A DNA stretch of 64,000 bases from Sphingobacteriales bacterium 44-61 (GCA_001898405.1 MKTW01000007.1:116756-180755); one strand, 5' to 3'; positions 8,280 through 17,658 are shown, counted from the first letter of the stretch. Numbers and translations are program-made. The notes: a model not told the origin generated them from the letters alone.

Positions 8280-9902
8280 TCATTTAGTCAATTGACGTGC
8301 CACATCAGCACTAAACAATAATGACATTTCCGGATCGAGCTCGAGCCCATCTATATTAGAACCAAGATCAAATTCAAACTCTGTATAACGATTGATAATA
8401 TCCACTTTTTTAATAACTGATTTCCCTGACCGCTCCATAAACTTCAATGTCAACGGAAACACAAACCCCTTTTCCTGTGTCTGCCTGATTGCTACCACTG
8501 TTTTCCCGGTCTTCATGGCTTTAAACCACCTGACTTCTATTTTAGGAGCTCCCGGCGAATACAACCACTGATCAAAAAACACGGCCAGGTTCTTGCCTGA
8601 TACTTTCTCAAAAACTTTCTGCAGGTCCCTTGTATCGGCATTACTGTTGGCGTACTGGCTATAATAAGCACGAACAGCTTTATGAAAAACAGCATCCCCT
8701 AATTCCCTGCGCAGCATATGTAAGATCCAACCGCCCTTTTGATAACTGTTCGAATTCAGCAACGACATGTAATTATCCGTTTCATCCACTACCGAACGCT
8801 TATAAGTGACCGGTGATTTCATCACCTGCTGCCGGTCTTCCTTCAACATATGCGTCGCTGTATCTATCCCGTATTTATTTTCCATATACAGGATCGTCAT
8901 GTAAGTGGCAAACCCTTCACTAAGCCATAAATGCGCAAAGCTTTTTTCTGTAGCCATATTACCAAACCACTGATGCGCGATCTCATGAGCCAGCAGGCTT
9001 TCCGATCTTCTCGTGCCTGTTACCGAAGTCTCCGAATAAAAAATGGTATTGGCATTCTCCAATCCGCCGAAAATGGTTTTGGATTGAACATTTGCCAGTT
9101 TTTTATAACCATAAGGCCCTACGTAATCAATAAAAAACGGAAGTACATCTTTCGCCTGGCCATAATCATAAAATCCCTTCTCCTTGTTTTCGGGATATAC
9201 CCAACTATACACCGGTATGCTATCCTTCACCATGCCTGCGAGCTCAACGGCAAAATCGGCCACTCCGATCACCATTACTTTTGTAGCTATCGGCACCTCT
9301 TCTTTCCAATGAGTTGTTTTTCTATTCCCTTCCAGGCCCGTTTCATTGACCAGTATGCCGTTTGATACAACGCGGTAATGCTCCGGTGCCGTAACAATAA
9401 ACTCAACGGAAGCTTTATCTGCCGGGTCATCAATGCAGGGTATCCATTTATGTCCGCGGTTAGGCCAGTTGTCGGCGAAAAAACTGCGATGGCCATACAT
9501 GTTCCGGGAAATGATCAAACCATCTTCAGGTATGCCCTGGTAGTTTATCGTGAATGTATGCGTGCTTCCGGCGGGTGAAGCATCTTTCCATGCAAGGTCC
9601 AGTTTCTCATTTCCCTCTTTCACAGTGGCGCTGACCACCTGGCCATCCATTTCGCATGATTGTACATGCATGCCTTTGCCGGTACCGGTAGTGCTGAAAT
9701 CGAACAGGACATTTGATGCAGGTTGCAGCAATTTCAGGGTGATAACGGCTTTTCCTTTAATGGTATCAGACATATCCGACAGTTCAATATTGAACCGGTA
9801 ATGCTGCACGTCATATAAAGATGATAGAGAAGGCGATTGGGAAAAGCAATAATGCGAAAAGCAACAAATGGCCACCAACAGGGTGCCGGCAAATGATCTC
9901 AT
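8280..9902 (-). CDS. Secreted M1 family zinc aminopeptidase
   Basis: This 540-residue protein has an N-terminal signal peptide (hydrophobic residues 5-20, cut near FSQS). The M1 fold follows: an N-terminal beta-saddle, the exopeptidase motif as GGLENA (about 279-284; GAMEN in the classical form), and the zinc site HEIAH (306-310) with Glu329 at the standard 18-residue spacing. The protein is shorter than full-length aminopeptidase N because it lacks the large C-terminal helical domain, as in many Bacteroidota exported M1 enzymes. It probably trims peptides in the periplasm or outside the cell. Its stop is 98 bp from the convergent island gene. Confidence 0.93.
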   Translation of the reverse strand: MRSFAGTLLVAICCFSHYCFSQSPSLSSLYDVQHYRFNIELSDMSDTIKGKAVITLKLLQPASNVLFDFSTTGTGKGMHVQSCEMDGQVVSATVKEGNEKLDLAWKDASPAGSTHTFTINYQGIPEDGLIISRNMYGHRSFFADNWPNRGHKWIPCIDDPADKASVEFIVTAPEHYRVVSNGILVNETGLEGNRKTTHWKEEVPIATKVMVIGVADFAVELAGMVKDSIPVYSWVYPENKEKGFYDYGQAKDVLPFFIDYVGPYGYKKLANVQSKTIFGGLENANTIFYSETSVTGTRRSESLLAHEIAHQWFGNMATEKSFAHLWLSEGFATYMTILYMENKYGIDTATHMLKEDRQQVMKSPVTYKRSVVDETDNYMSLLNSNSYQKGGWILHMLRRELGDAVFHKAVRAYYSQYANSNADTRDLQKVFEKVSGKNLAVFFDQWLYSPGAPKIEVRWFKAMKTGKTVVAIRQTQEKGFVFPLTLKFMERSGKSVIKKVDIINRYTEFEFDLGSNIDGLELDPEMSLLFSADVARQLTK

Positions 9903-9929
9903 CTGAACGGTTTTGCATGAAGATAGGCA

Positions 9930-11246
9930 TTATAAATTTTCCAGCATCTCCACCACTTTTTCCCTTTTGAGGATCACATAGCCCAGCCGGTCGTTGCTGA
10001 TGCCTTCCTTCAACTGGTAGGAAAACTGCAACTGATCATCCTGCACATTTGTTTCAAAATAACGGAAAGAGATGTTGGGGAAACCCTGCAACTCATCGCC
10101 TATTTCATAAAGATGGGTGGAAAGGATAAAAAGGGAATTCTTGATTTTTATCAGCCCTTTGATCACGGTGAGCGAACACTTCATCGCATCCTGCACGTTG
10201 GTGCCTTTAAACAGTTCATCGATCAGCACCAGCCATTTTTTCCCGTTATTGATCTTGCTGATCGTGTTCTTTATCCGCTGCACTTCATTAAAGAAAAAGC
10301 TTTCGCCTTTGGCGATGTTGTCCACCACATTGATATTGCTGAGCAAGCCGTCAAACAAGGTAAGCCGCATGTTGGTCGCGGGCACACCCATACCTATATG
10401 TGCGAGGAATACCGAAGACCCGACTGATTTGATCAGTGTGCTCTTACCTGCCATGTTCGCACCGGTAAGGAAAAGGAAATTATGTTCCGGGTTCATCTGC
10501 AGGTCATAGGGCACAGGGTTGGGGATGAGGATATGATAAAGCCCTTTTGCTTCTACCAGCGGGGATTCCTGCTCTATGAATTCAGGGAATGATAACTTAT
10601 ATGTTTTCACCGCCACTGCCATCGAGTACCAGGCATCCAGCCGGCTGTAGATATCCATGAGCTCCAGGGTTTTCAGGCGGAGGGGATTGCGGAGATGATA
10701 ACCGAAATAAAGATTCTGCCGCCTGGTAAAAGGAGTGCCGGGAGTGGTGGTTGAAAGTTGCTGTAATGCGGGCTCTTTCAGCACCTGTGTAATACGTTCG
10801 ATGTAGATCCTGATATGTGGTGGAAAGTCGAGCCCTTCCAGCAGCATGGCGATCTTTTTTAACCCCCGGTAAAAATCTGCAAAATGCGTCATGGAATATT
10901 TCAGCATGGAATAATCTTCGCTATGCAGCCAGCGATAGAAGAAATTATTGATGCTGCTGGTATTCTCGCTGATGGGATCAAGTGCATAATCCATGAATTT
11001 GTCCATCACCAGCATGGTGCCATTGGTGATATCGGCGGGCCAGTCCTTCACATGCTCCATCAGGGTGCGGATCACATTTTGTGTGCCGATGATCTTCTTA
11101 ATATCATTATGTGGTTCGGTAAAAAAACGGCGCAGCCATTCTTTTCCGCCAGTGGTGCGGGTAAAATTGAGCTTATGAAAAATAGAGAATTCTTCCTCGG
11201 TATGGAAAATCGAAATGTCGTTGAAAGAAATACTATCTATCTGCAT
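9930..11246 (-). CDS. MutS-family ATPase lacking the mismatch-recognition domain
   Basis: This 438-residue protein has a helical core/lever region (about 1-220) followed by the MutS ATPase: Walker A TGANMAGKSTLIKS (about 268-281), Walker B LVLIDELFKGTN and the STHLYE switch. It lacks the N-terminal mismatch-binding and connector domains of MutS and the Smr domain of MutS2. Small MutS relatives like this are common in Bacteroidota and have no settled function. The frame can start at TTG 11270, overlapping pyrC, but ATG 11246 leaves a 13-bp gap from the pyrC stop and is preferred. It is probably cotranscribed behind pyrC. Confidence 0.88.
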   Translation of the reverse strand: MQIDSISFNDISIFHTEEEFSIFHKLNFTRTTGGKEWLRRFFTEPHNDIKKIIGTQNVIRTLMEHVKDWPADITNGTMLVMDKFMDYALDPISENTSSINNFFYRWLHSEDYSMLKYSMTHFADFYRGLKKIAMLLEGLDFPPHIRIYIERITQVLKEPALQQLSTTTPGTPFTRRQNLYFGYHLRNPLRLKTLELMDIYSRLDAWYSMAVAVKTYKLSFPEFIEQESPLVEAKGLYHILIPNPVPYDLQMNPEHNFLFLTGANMAGKSTLIKSVGSSVFLAHIGMGVPATNMRLTLFDGLLSNINVVDNIAKGESFFFNEVQRIKNTISKINNGKKWLVLIDELFKGTNVQDAMKCSLTVIKGLIKIKNSLFILSTHLYEIGDELQGFPNISFRYFETNVQDDQLQFSYQLKEGISNDRLGYVILKREKVVEMLENL

Positions 11247-11259
11247 GTGGGGTGTTGTT

Positions 11260-12624
11260 TTACCTTTCAAACCTTAACCGTTCGCCCTGCTTAGATTCAT
11301 TCCACTCCGGATTCCATACATTTTTATCTGTTGCTTTATACACCAAATGCCCATTCACAAATGTATGGGTGATGGCTGCAGGAAAACGGGTGCCTTCCAG
11401 CGGGCTCCAGCCACATTTATACAGTATATTCTCCTTGCCCACTGTGGTGCTGCTGTCAAGGTCAACGATCACCAGGTCTGCATGATAGCCTTCCCGGATA
11501 TATCCCCTGTCTTTTATCTGGAAACAATCGGCTACCGCATGGCTCATCTTCTGCACGATCTTTTCCAGCGATATCTTTCCCTGCTGAAAATAATACAGCA
11601 TCATCAATAAGGGGTGCTGCACCAGGGGAAGCCCGGCATGTGCTTTTTCATAGGGCCCATTTTTTTCTTCTATCGTATGTGGTGCATGGTCTGTGGCGAT
11701 CACATCGAGCCGGTCGTCGAGCAAAGCTTCCCATAAAGCAGATTTATTATGCGGCGCTTTAATGGCCGGGTTGCATTTGATCTTATTGCCCAGCCTTGCA
11801 TAATCATCACTGGTGAAGTGCAGGTGATGAACGCATACCTCTGTAGTGATCCTTTTTTCTTTCAGCGGTAACATGTTGCTGAAAAGCTGTAACTCTTTTT
11901 CCGTGCTGATATGAAGGATGTGAAGCCGGGTACCATATTTTTTGGCCAGCTGAACGGCATAAAAAGAAGATTCGAAACAGGCTTCTTCATTGCGGATCAC
12001 CGGGTGGTCGGCAGCAGTGAGCTCCCGCCCTGTTGCTTTCAATGCCGCAAGGTTAGCCTTGATGATCTTTTCATCTTCACAATGCGTAGCGATCAGCAGT
12101 TCGCTTTCGCTGAACACTTTTTCAAGCGTAAGCGGATTATCGACCAGCAGATTGCCGGTAGAAGAGCCCATGAAGATCTTGATCCCGCAGATATCATTCT
12201 TACGGGCATTTACCTTCAATGCTTCGGCTGCATTTTCATTGGAAGTGCCGATATAAAAGGAGTAGTTGGCCAGTGAACTGCGGGCCGCAATACTATATTT
12301 CTGTTCCAGCAGCTCTTCTGTGAAAGAAGGTGGCACGGTATTGGGCATTTCCATAAAGCTCGTAACGCCGCCGGCTACTGCAGCTTTGGCTTCTGTGTAA
12401 ATAGTGGCTTTATGGGTAAGACCCGGTTCCCGGAAATGTACCTGGTCATCAATAGCGCCGGGCAACAAAAATTTACCTTCCCCGTTTATTTCAATAGTTG
12501 CCGCATCGGTGGAAGATATAAGGGGAGCTATTTTTTCGATCCGCCCGTTTTTGATCAGTATATCGGCGGTTTGGATCAGACCTTCGTTGACGATACGGAT
12601 ATTTTTTATCAGATATATTTGCAT
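11260..12624 (-). CDS. pyrC: Dihydroorotase
   Basis: This 454-residue amidohydrolase closes the dihydroorotate ring in pyrimidine synthesis. Diagnostic segments are PGAIDDQVHFREPGLTHKA (about 55-73), the carboxylated-Lys region CGIKIFMGSSTG, metal His in ATHCEDE and HILHIST, and the catalytic Asp in ATDHAPH. The first His of the usual D-x-H-x-H metal motif is Gln here (DDQVH). The frame runs upstream to 12657, but ATG 12624 (MQIYLIKNIRIVNEG) fits the family. It is divergent from the neighbouring barrel gene with only 32 bp between starts, and is followed by the MutS-like gene. An allantoinase relative is possible but less likely. Confidence 0.9.
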   Translation of the reverse strand: MQIYLIKNIRIVNEGLIQTADILIKNGRIEKIAPLISSTDAATIEINGEGKFLLPGAIDDQVHFREPGLTHKATIYTEAKAAVAGGVTSFMEMPNTVPPSFTEELLEQKYSIAARSSLANYSFYIGTSNENAAEALKVNARKNDICGIKIFMGSSTGNLLVDNPLTLEKVFSESELLIATHCEDEKIIKANLAALKATGRELTAADHPVIRNEEACFESSFYAVQLAKKYGTRLHILHISTEKELQLFSNMLPLKEKRITTEVCVHHLHFTSDDYARLGNKIKCNPAIKAPHNKSALWEALLDDRLDVIATDHAPHTIEEKNGPYEKAHAGLPLVQHPLLMMLYYFQQGKISLEKIVQKMSHAVADCFQIKDRGYIREGYHADLVIVDLDSSTTVGKENILYKCGWSPLEGTRFPAAITHTFVNGHLVYKATDKNVWNPEWNESKQGERLRFER

Positions 12625-12656
12625 ACTTTGTTGAATATTATCCAAAATAACTGGCA

Positions 12657-14351
12657 ATGCAATTTATAAAAACCCTTGTAAGACTGCTTGTTTTTCTTTT
12701 TCCGTTCATTGCTTCTGCTCAATCTACCTACCTGCCACAAGGGGATAAACAATCTGTACTGCTGGAAAGGCTGGAAATAAAAGCCCAAACAGACTCAGTA
12801 CTCAATTTTTCAAAGATCAGGCCCTTTAACCGGAGCAAGTATGTGATCAATGGAGTGAAGAATTACCTGCAAAACAATGGAGAAGGGAAGCTGTCGCGCG
12901 TTGACCTGCATAATCTGCGAAGTATCTACTACAACAATACGGAATGGCTGACTGAAGAAGAAAGACAACAGTACACAAGCAAAAAGCCAATCTGGAAAAG
13001 ACTGTATACCACACCTGCTAATTTCTATGAAGCACATGTAAAGGATTTTGACCTGGTGGTCAATCCGGTGGTGCAATACGTGGTTTCCAAAGAAAAGGAT
13101 AATGATCAAACGCTTTTCCTGAACACACGGGGTATAAGCCTGCGGGGAAGGATCGCCAACAAGATCGGGTTCTCTGCTTATCTTACCGATAACCAGGAAC
13201 GGGATCCCTTATATGTGCAACAATGGATCAGTGACAGGCTGGCGGTGCCGGGCCAGGGTTATTATAAACCTTTTAAAGCGGCCGGAGGAGTAGATTATTT
13301 TGATGCCCGTGGTTATATCACGTTCAATGTTACCAAATACATTGATGTGGCTTTCGGTTACGATAAGAATTTTATCGGCAACGGGTACCGCAGTTTATTC
13401 CTGAGCGATTTTGGCAACAGCAGTCTTTTTCTCAAGCTCAACACAAGGATATGGAAATTCAATTACCAGAACCTTTTTATGGAGCTGGCTAATGCCGATA
13501 ACCAGGGTGTAACAGATAAATTACTGGGAAAGAAATATGCGGCCATGCATCATTTGGATATCAACATAACAAAATGGTTAAACGTCGGCCTGTTTGAAGG
13601 GGTGGTATTCGGAAGGGTGAACCGGTTTGATTTTAGCTACCTGAATCCCGTGATCTTTTACCGCTCCATTGAGCAGCAAAACGGAAGTAATGACAACTCT
13701 GTAGCAGGGCTCGATTTCAAAGCCAATGTTGCCAAACGCTTCCAGGTGTATGGGCAATTCCTGCTCGATGAATTCAATTTATCTGAAGTAAAAGCCAATG
13801 ACGGATGGTGGGGTAATAAATGGGGATACCAGCTCGGCGGAAAATACATTGATGCATTCGGGATCAAAAACCTTGACCTGCAGGTGGAGACCAACCGCGT
13901 GCGCCCGTTCACTTATTCCCATCGTGATTCTGTAGCAAATTACACACACTATAATCAGCCTTTGGCCCATCCGCTGATGGCCAATTTCCAGGAATACATT
14001 GGTATTGCCAGGTATCAGCCTGCTCCTAAATGGATGATACAGGCCAAGGCGATCTACTATCAGCAAGGAAGGGATTCAAGCAGTGCCAGTTTTGGCAGTA
14101 ATATCTTCTTGCCCAATGTTCCTCCTTACCGCACCATGGATCGCGGATACAATATTGGATCCGGTTGGAAAACGAATGTGCTTTATACATCCCTGTTGGT
14201 GTCTTATGAGTGGAGGGAAAACCTGCTGATTGAATTGTTTGGTGTGTATCGCAAGCAGGAAACAAAAACACCGCCTGTTACTTCAGGCAACACAACAGTT
14301 GTTTCTTTAGGGATAAGATGGAATATGCACAGAAGGGAATTTGATTTTTAA
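12657..14351 (+). CDS. Exported outer-membrane beta-barrel, Wzi-like (tentative)
   Basis: This 564-residue protein has a clear signal peptide (hydrophobic residues 9-20, cut after ASAQ). The rest is rich in alternating aromatic strands (for example GISLRGRIANKIGFSAYLTD, YQNLFMELANADNQG) typical of large outer-membrane barrels. It resembles the capsule-assembly Wzi / gliding-related barrel group of Bacteroidota, but I cannot separate these without a profile search. Its stop is one base from the convergent porT stop. The 32-bp gap to pyrC must hold both promoters. Confidence 0.7.
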   Translation: MQFIKTLVRLLVFLFPFIASAQSTYLPQGDKQSVLLERLEIKAQTDSVLNFSKIRPFNRSKYVINGVKNYLQNNGEGKLSRVDLHNLRSIYYNNTEWLTEEERQQYTSKKPIWKRLYTTPANFYEAHVKDFDLVVNPVVQYVVSKEKDNDQTLFLNTRGISLRGRIANKIGFSAYLTDNQERDPLYVQQWISDRLAVPGQGYYKPFKAAGGVDYFDARGYITFNVTKYIDVAFGYDKNFIGNGYRSLFLSDFGNSSLFLKLNTRIWKFNYQNLFMELANADNQGVTDKLLGKKYAAMHHLDINITKWLNVGLFEGVVFGRVNRFDFSYLNPVIFYRSIEQQNGSNDNSVAGLDFKANVAKRFQVYGQFLLDEFNLSEVKANDGWWGNKWGYQLGGKYIDAFGIKNLDLQVETNRVRPFTYSHRDSVANYTHYNQPLAHPLMANFQEYIGIARYQPAPKWMIQAKAIYYQQGRDSSSASFGSNIFLPNVPPYRTMDRGYNIGSGWKTNVLYTSLLVSYEWRENLLIELFGVYRKQETKTPPVTSGNTTVVSLGIRWNMHRREFDF

Positions 14352-14352
14352 C

Positions 14353-15081
14353 TTACCCCTCAAAATGGAAACTCAGCATTATCATCCTCGATTGTATCTT
14401 ATCAAACACGCTTGAGTATTTAACACTTGCATCGCGGCTATGAATATTGGGAATGCCATTACTGATCTTCAGCTCTGGTGAGAAGATAAAGCTTTTAAGA
14501 AAGAAGTTGAAGCCAATGCCCAGTTCAGGACCAAAATCTGATCCTTTGATCTGAATGGTACCATCTGTTTTTTTATTCCCGGAAAGCGTAAGATCGGCTT
14601 TGAAACCCGCCAGCATGTACACTCTGAAATTGCCGATCCGGTCTGACTGCAGTTTTACCTGGATGGGAAAAGAAACAATAATGGGGTTCATACTTTGTAC
14701 AACCTCTGTTTTATTGTCGTCAGGATATTTTAAACGGTAAGCGATCTTTCTTTCTGTAAAGATCAATTGCGGGTTGAAGCGCAACTGGAAGCGGTCAGAC
14801 AGGCGGGCGGTCGCCAACAGGCCAAGGTTCAACCCTGTAGAGTTCATCGGTTCTGCAGTAAGCACTGTATCGCTCTGGAGAAAGTAAGGGTGCATTTGCG
14901 GATGGAACCGGCTTGAGTTAACGCCAAGTGTAAGGCCGAAATAATAGGGCTTGAAATCGTGGTCGTATAGATTGAGCTCGCGCTCCTGCGCCACCGAAGT
15001 TTGCGCCAAGCTAACCAGGCCAATCAACAAACACAATCCAATCTTTAGCGTACAGGCTTTCTGCCGGTGTAAATACAACAT
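14353..15081 (-). CDS. porT: PorT-like type IX secretion outer-membrane barrel
   Basis: This 242-residue protein has a signal peptide (hydrophobic residues 13-30, cut near VAQE) and an eight-strand-type barrel rich in GLTLGVN, FGPELGIGFN and a C-terminal MLSFHFEG. PorT is an outer-membrane component needed for type IX secretion in Bacteroidota. Identification rests on size, barrel character and tight linkage to ubiE, a neighbour of porT in several Bacteroidota. The ATG at 15081 overlaps the 3' end of ubiE by 37 bp, so the genes are cotranscribed and probably translationally coupled. A generic PorT-family porin is the alternative. Confidence 0.72.
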   Translation of the reverse strand: MLYLHRQKACTLKIGLCLLIGLVSLAQTSVAQERELNLYDHDFKPYYFGLTLGVNSSRFHPQMHPYFLQSDTVLTAEPMNSTGLNLGLLATARLSDRFQLRFNPQLIFTERKIAYRLKYPDDNKTEVVQSMNPIIVSFPIQVKLQSDRIGNFRVYMLAGFKADLTLSGNKKTDGTIQIKGSDFGPELGIGFNFFLKSFIFSPELKISNGIPNIHSRDASVKYSSVFDKIQSRMIMLSFHFEG

Positions 15082-15797
15082 ATTCCTAAGCTTAGCGATT
15101 TATAACGGGTATCGGAAAAACCAACTTTGGTCAGGATATCCCTCAGGTGCGCCCGGGCAGGAAATGCATTGGCAGACTCATTCAGATATTGATAGGCTTC
15201 TTTGTTCTGTTTGAACCACCGGGCCAGTTGCGGAGCCACAATTCCCATATACAGATTATATAAACCGCGTACGGGCTGCGGCGGTTTGGTAAATTCCAGT
15301 ATTACCAATTGACCACCGGGTTTCAATACCCTCAATATCTCAGAAAGTCCTTTTTCCAGATTTTCAAAATTCCTTACACCGAAAGCCACCATCCCGGCAT
15401 CAAACGTATTTTCCGCAAAGTTTATTGTTTCGGAATCTCCGTGCTGTAACTGGATTTTATCCACAAGTCCTTCTTTCTCAATTTTCTTTCTTCCTACTTC
15501 CAGCATTTGAGTAGAAATATCTATACCTGTTATCCGGTCAGGGTCAAGCATTTTACAGGCCATTATAGCCATATCCCCGGTGCCGGTAGCTATGTCCAGG
15601 ATGGTTTTGGGCTGATCTTTTTTCAGAAAAGAAATGGCTTTTTTCCGCCAGCGCACATCGGTGCGGGCAGAAAGAAAACGGTTCATAAAATCGTACCGGC
15701 AGGCAATGCGGTCAAACATTTCGGCTACCTGCTCTTTTTTTCCTTTTTCAGAATCCTTGAAAGGAATAACATGATCGTGGGGTAAGGGTTTTGCCAT
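15045..15797 (-). CDS. ubiE: Demethylmenaquinone methyltransferase
   Basis: This 250-residue class I SAM methyltransferase performs the last step of menaquinone synthesis. Motifs: FDRIACRYDFMNRFLS (about 24-39), SAM-binding ILDIATGTGDMA (about 65-76), GVRNFENLEKGLSEILRVLKPGGQL and the C-terminal SLGICCIYTGRKP. The frame continues upstream to 15899, but that extension would run into the large palindrome. ATG 15797 (MAKPLPHDHVIPF) matches the family start. Menaquinone is the usual respiratory quinone of Bacteroidota. The gene is followed by porT with a 37-bp overlap. Confidence 0.95.
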   Translation of the reverse strand: MAKPLPHDHVIPFKDSEKGKKEQVAEMFDRIACRYDFMNRFLSARTDVRWRKKAISFLKKDQPKTILDIATGTGDMAIMACKMLDPDRITGIDISTQMLEVGRKKIEKEGLVDKIQLQHGDSETINFAENTFDAGMVAFGVRNFENLEKGLSEILRVLKPGGQLVILEFTKPPQPVRGLYNLYMGIVAPQLARWFKQNKEAYQYLNESANAFPARAHLRDILTKVGFSDTRYKSLSLGICCIYTGRKPVR

Positions 15798-16219
15798 GGT
15801 GCGCAAAGTTAAGGAGGCTTGGGGAGTTATTGATTGTTCGATGGCCGTTATACTCAGGTAATACAAAAGCCGGAACCAGTAGTTCTTTTCCATTGTCACC
15901 CCGGCCCTGATTCAGTAAACGTGCTGGTTTAAAGAATATAAGAGCCGGGGTCTCCCAGCGCTACAACTACTTCAAATCAGTAAGCCCTATTGTTTAGAAA
16001 ATATTGCAGATGGGAGAGACCCCGGCTCTTAGTGTACTATACCAGTTATTCCTCTAAACCAGGGCCGGGGTGACAATGGAAAAGAACTACTGGTTCCGGC
16101 TTTTGTATTAACGGCCATTGGTCAACAGGCACCGGTCACCACAATCATTTGTACCGAAAAAGGGGTATATAATATGAATTTGTTGCTGAATATCTTGCCG
16201 CCCGAACCAGTCCTTTATT
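15798..16219. other. Intergenic region upstream of ubiE, mostly a palindromic element
   Basis: This 422-bp region separates divergent genes. Bases 15841-16118 form the large inverted repeat described separately. The remaining 16119-16219 shows no gene or hairpin. No open frame in the element resembles a protein, and the ubiE promoter must lie between 15798 and the palindrome or inside it. Confidence 0.6.
15841..16118. repeat. Large palindromic element (MITE-like)
   Basis: A perfect 51-bp inverted repeat (15859-15909 with 16060-16110) is extended outward by matching 10-mers (15841-15850 with 16109-16118). An inner 16-bp pair lies at 15939-15954 and 16016-16031 (TAAGAGCCGGGGTCTC). The centre (about 60 bp) is unpaired and AT-rich. 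There is no transposase. The structure suggests a nonautonomous mobile element or a very large hairpin. Confidence 0.85.
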
Positions 16220-16651
16220 ATGCCAATATCCAGGTCAATGAAAGACCGGCAACTATACCGTTGCCGCTACATATCACTGCATATTCTCCTGCCAATATTT
16301 ACCGGCCTTGCGTTTTACCTGTTCATTCGCAAAGAGGATTCCCTTTTTGAAGAGTGGGTAAGCTGGTCAACAACAACTAATCTTGAACTTCCTTCGATCC
16401 TGACCGGTGTTCTACCGGATTTTTTGTGGTGCTATTCGCTTCTTTCATTTCAGCAACTTGTTTGGGGAGGCTGGAAACGGGTACCGGCTTTATTAAAGTG
16501 GCTGATCTATACACTGGTTCCATTCACGGAACTGCTGCAATACTGGCATGTGTTGCAGGGCACAGGAGATATGCTCGATGTGCTGGCCTACCTGTTTGCA
16601 TTCATTATTCATTATAAAACCAATAAACCACTAGAGTATGAGAACAATTAA
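16220..16651 (+). CDS. Small four-helix membrane protein, possibly VanZ-like
   Basis: This 143-residue protein has four hydrophobic segments (about residues 21-37, 64-82, 92-108, 119-135). The last is preceded by GTGDMLDVLAY, which resembles the acidic motif before the final helix of VanZ-like proteins. The similarity is topological and weak. ATG 16220 is taken, but ATG 16238 is equally possible. The stop overlaps the start of the next gene by 14 bp, so the two are an operon. Confidence 0.7.
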   Translation: MPISRSMKDRQLYRCRYISLHILLPIFTGLAFYLFIRKEDSLFEEWVSWSTTTNLELPSILTGVLPDFLWCYSLLSFQQLVWGGWKRVPALLKWLIYTLVPFTELLQYWHVLQGTGDMLDVLAYLFAFIIHYKTNKPLEYENN

Positions 16652-17612
16652 ATGGCTGCTAAGCAGCCTGGGTATCCTGGCTTTTGCGTTTCTGCTTTGG
16701 GCCAGTACGAACACTAAAAGAGTAGTTGCTCCTGTTCCGTTAACCAAGATCGACCTTACGCCCGGCGTAACAGCCGATGCAAAGGAGCTTACGAGGATCA
16801 CTGATGATAAGTTGAGAGAACAACAACCACAGATCAGCCCGGATGGTAAGAAAATGCTGTATACCATCTATGACCCGTCCAAAACCGATATCAATGCGAG
16901 GCATAGCATTGCAATGAAAACATTGGGCACAGCCGGCGTGTCGCCACTGTTGTCTGAAGGTTGTACCACTCCTTCCTGGTTTCCGGATGGTAAAGGTTTT
17001 CTTTTCGCTTACACAAAACCAGGTAAGCCTGTTATCGCCAAGTCCAGGATAGAGCAGATGGGCATCAATTATGTATCTGCAAATGCGAACGGCACCAATG
17101 ATAGCGAACCCTTTTTCTTTGCAGCACAGAACAAAGTATTGTTCTTTACCAATATCGGCGGCACCAATCATGTGGCCACGGTTGAGAACAATGGCCTGAA
17201 TTTTACGATACTGACCGAAGGCTTTTCTCCTTCTCCCCACCCTAAGAAAAACCTGTTTGTGTTTACTAAAAAAGTCGGTGATACCCATCAGCTTTTCCAG
17301 TATGATCTTTCCAACAGCCAGCAAACGCAGTTGACAAGTGGTGATTTTAACGGCGATTCAGGCGCCATATCGCCTGATGGCAAATGGATCGTTTTCCAGC
17401 GATATAAAACGAATGGTACGGAAAGCCACATTTTTGTGATGAATGCAGAAGGAGGGAATGTGAAGCAACTTACCACCGGCAGCACCTGGAACTGGTGCCC
17501 CACATTCGGGCCTGACGGATATATTTATTTCAGTTCCAATGCGGGCAATGCGCCGGATAAAAGATATGATAACTATGATATCTGGAGGGTAAAGCCCAAT
17601 TTAGCAGAATAA
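16638..17612 (+). CDS. Exported PD40/TolB-like beta-propeller protein
   Basis: This 324-residue protein has an N-terminal membrane/signal segment (residues 5-22) and repeated propeller blades with PQISPDGKKMLYT, PSWFPDGKGFLFAY, AISPDGKWIVFQRY and PTFGPDGYIYFSS. These are PD40 (WD40-like) repeats as in TolB and periplasmic sensors. It probably binds a protein or glycan partner in the periplasm; no enzymatic site is visible. It overlaps the membrane protein gene before it by 14 bp and ends at a strong terminator. Confidence 0.85.
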   Translation: MRTIKWLLSSLGILAFAFLLWASTNTKRVVAPVPLTKIDLTPGVTADAKELTRITDDKLREQQPQISPDGKKMLYTIYDPSKTDINARHSIAMKTLGTAGVSPLLSEGCTTPSWFPDGKGFLFAYTKPGKPVIAKSRIEQMGINYVSANANGTNDSEPFFFAAQNKVLFFTNIGGTNHVATVENNGLNFTILTEGFSPSPHPKKNLFVFTKKVGDTHQLFQYDLSNSQQTQLTSGDFNGDSGAISPDGKWIVFQRYKTNGTESHIFVMNAEGGNVKQLTTGSTWNWCPTFGPDGYIYFSSNAGNAPDKRYDNYDIWRVKPNLAE

Positions 17613-17631
17613 AAATCAATTAGAATTCTTT

Positions 17632-17658
17632 AAGCCGCCCCGGAAAGGGCGGCTTTTG
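17632..17658 (+). terminator. Rho-independent terminator after the PD40 gene
   Basis: A 9-bp GC-rich stem (AAGCCGCCC with GGGCGGCTT, 17632-17640 and 17647-17655) with a 6-nt loop is followed by TTTTG. It lies 20 bp past the stop. Confidence 0.85.

Noticed and set aside
15798..15899. N-terminal extension of ubiE
   Set aside because: It would run into the palindromic element and does not match the family.
16740..17324. Minus-strand frame of 194 codons inside the PD40 gene
   Set aside because: Antisense shadow of the propeller repeats; no start signal.
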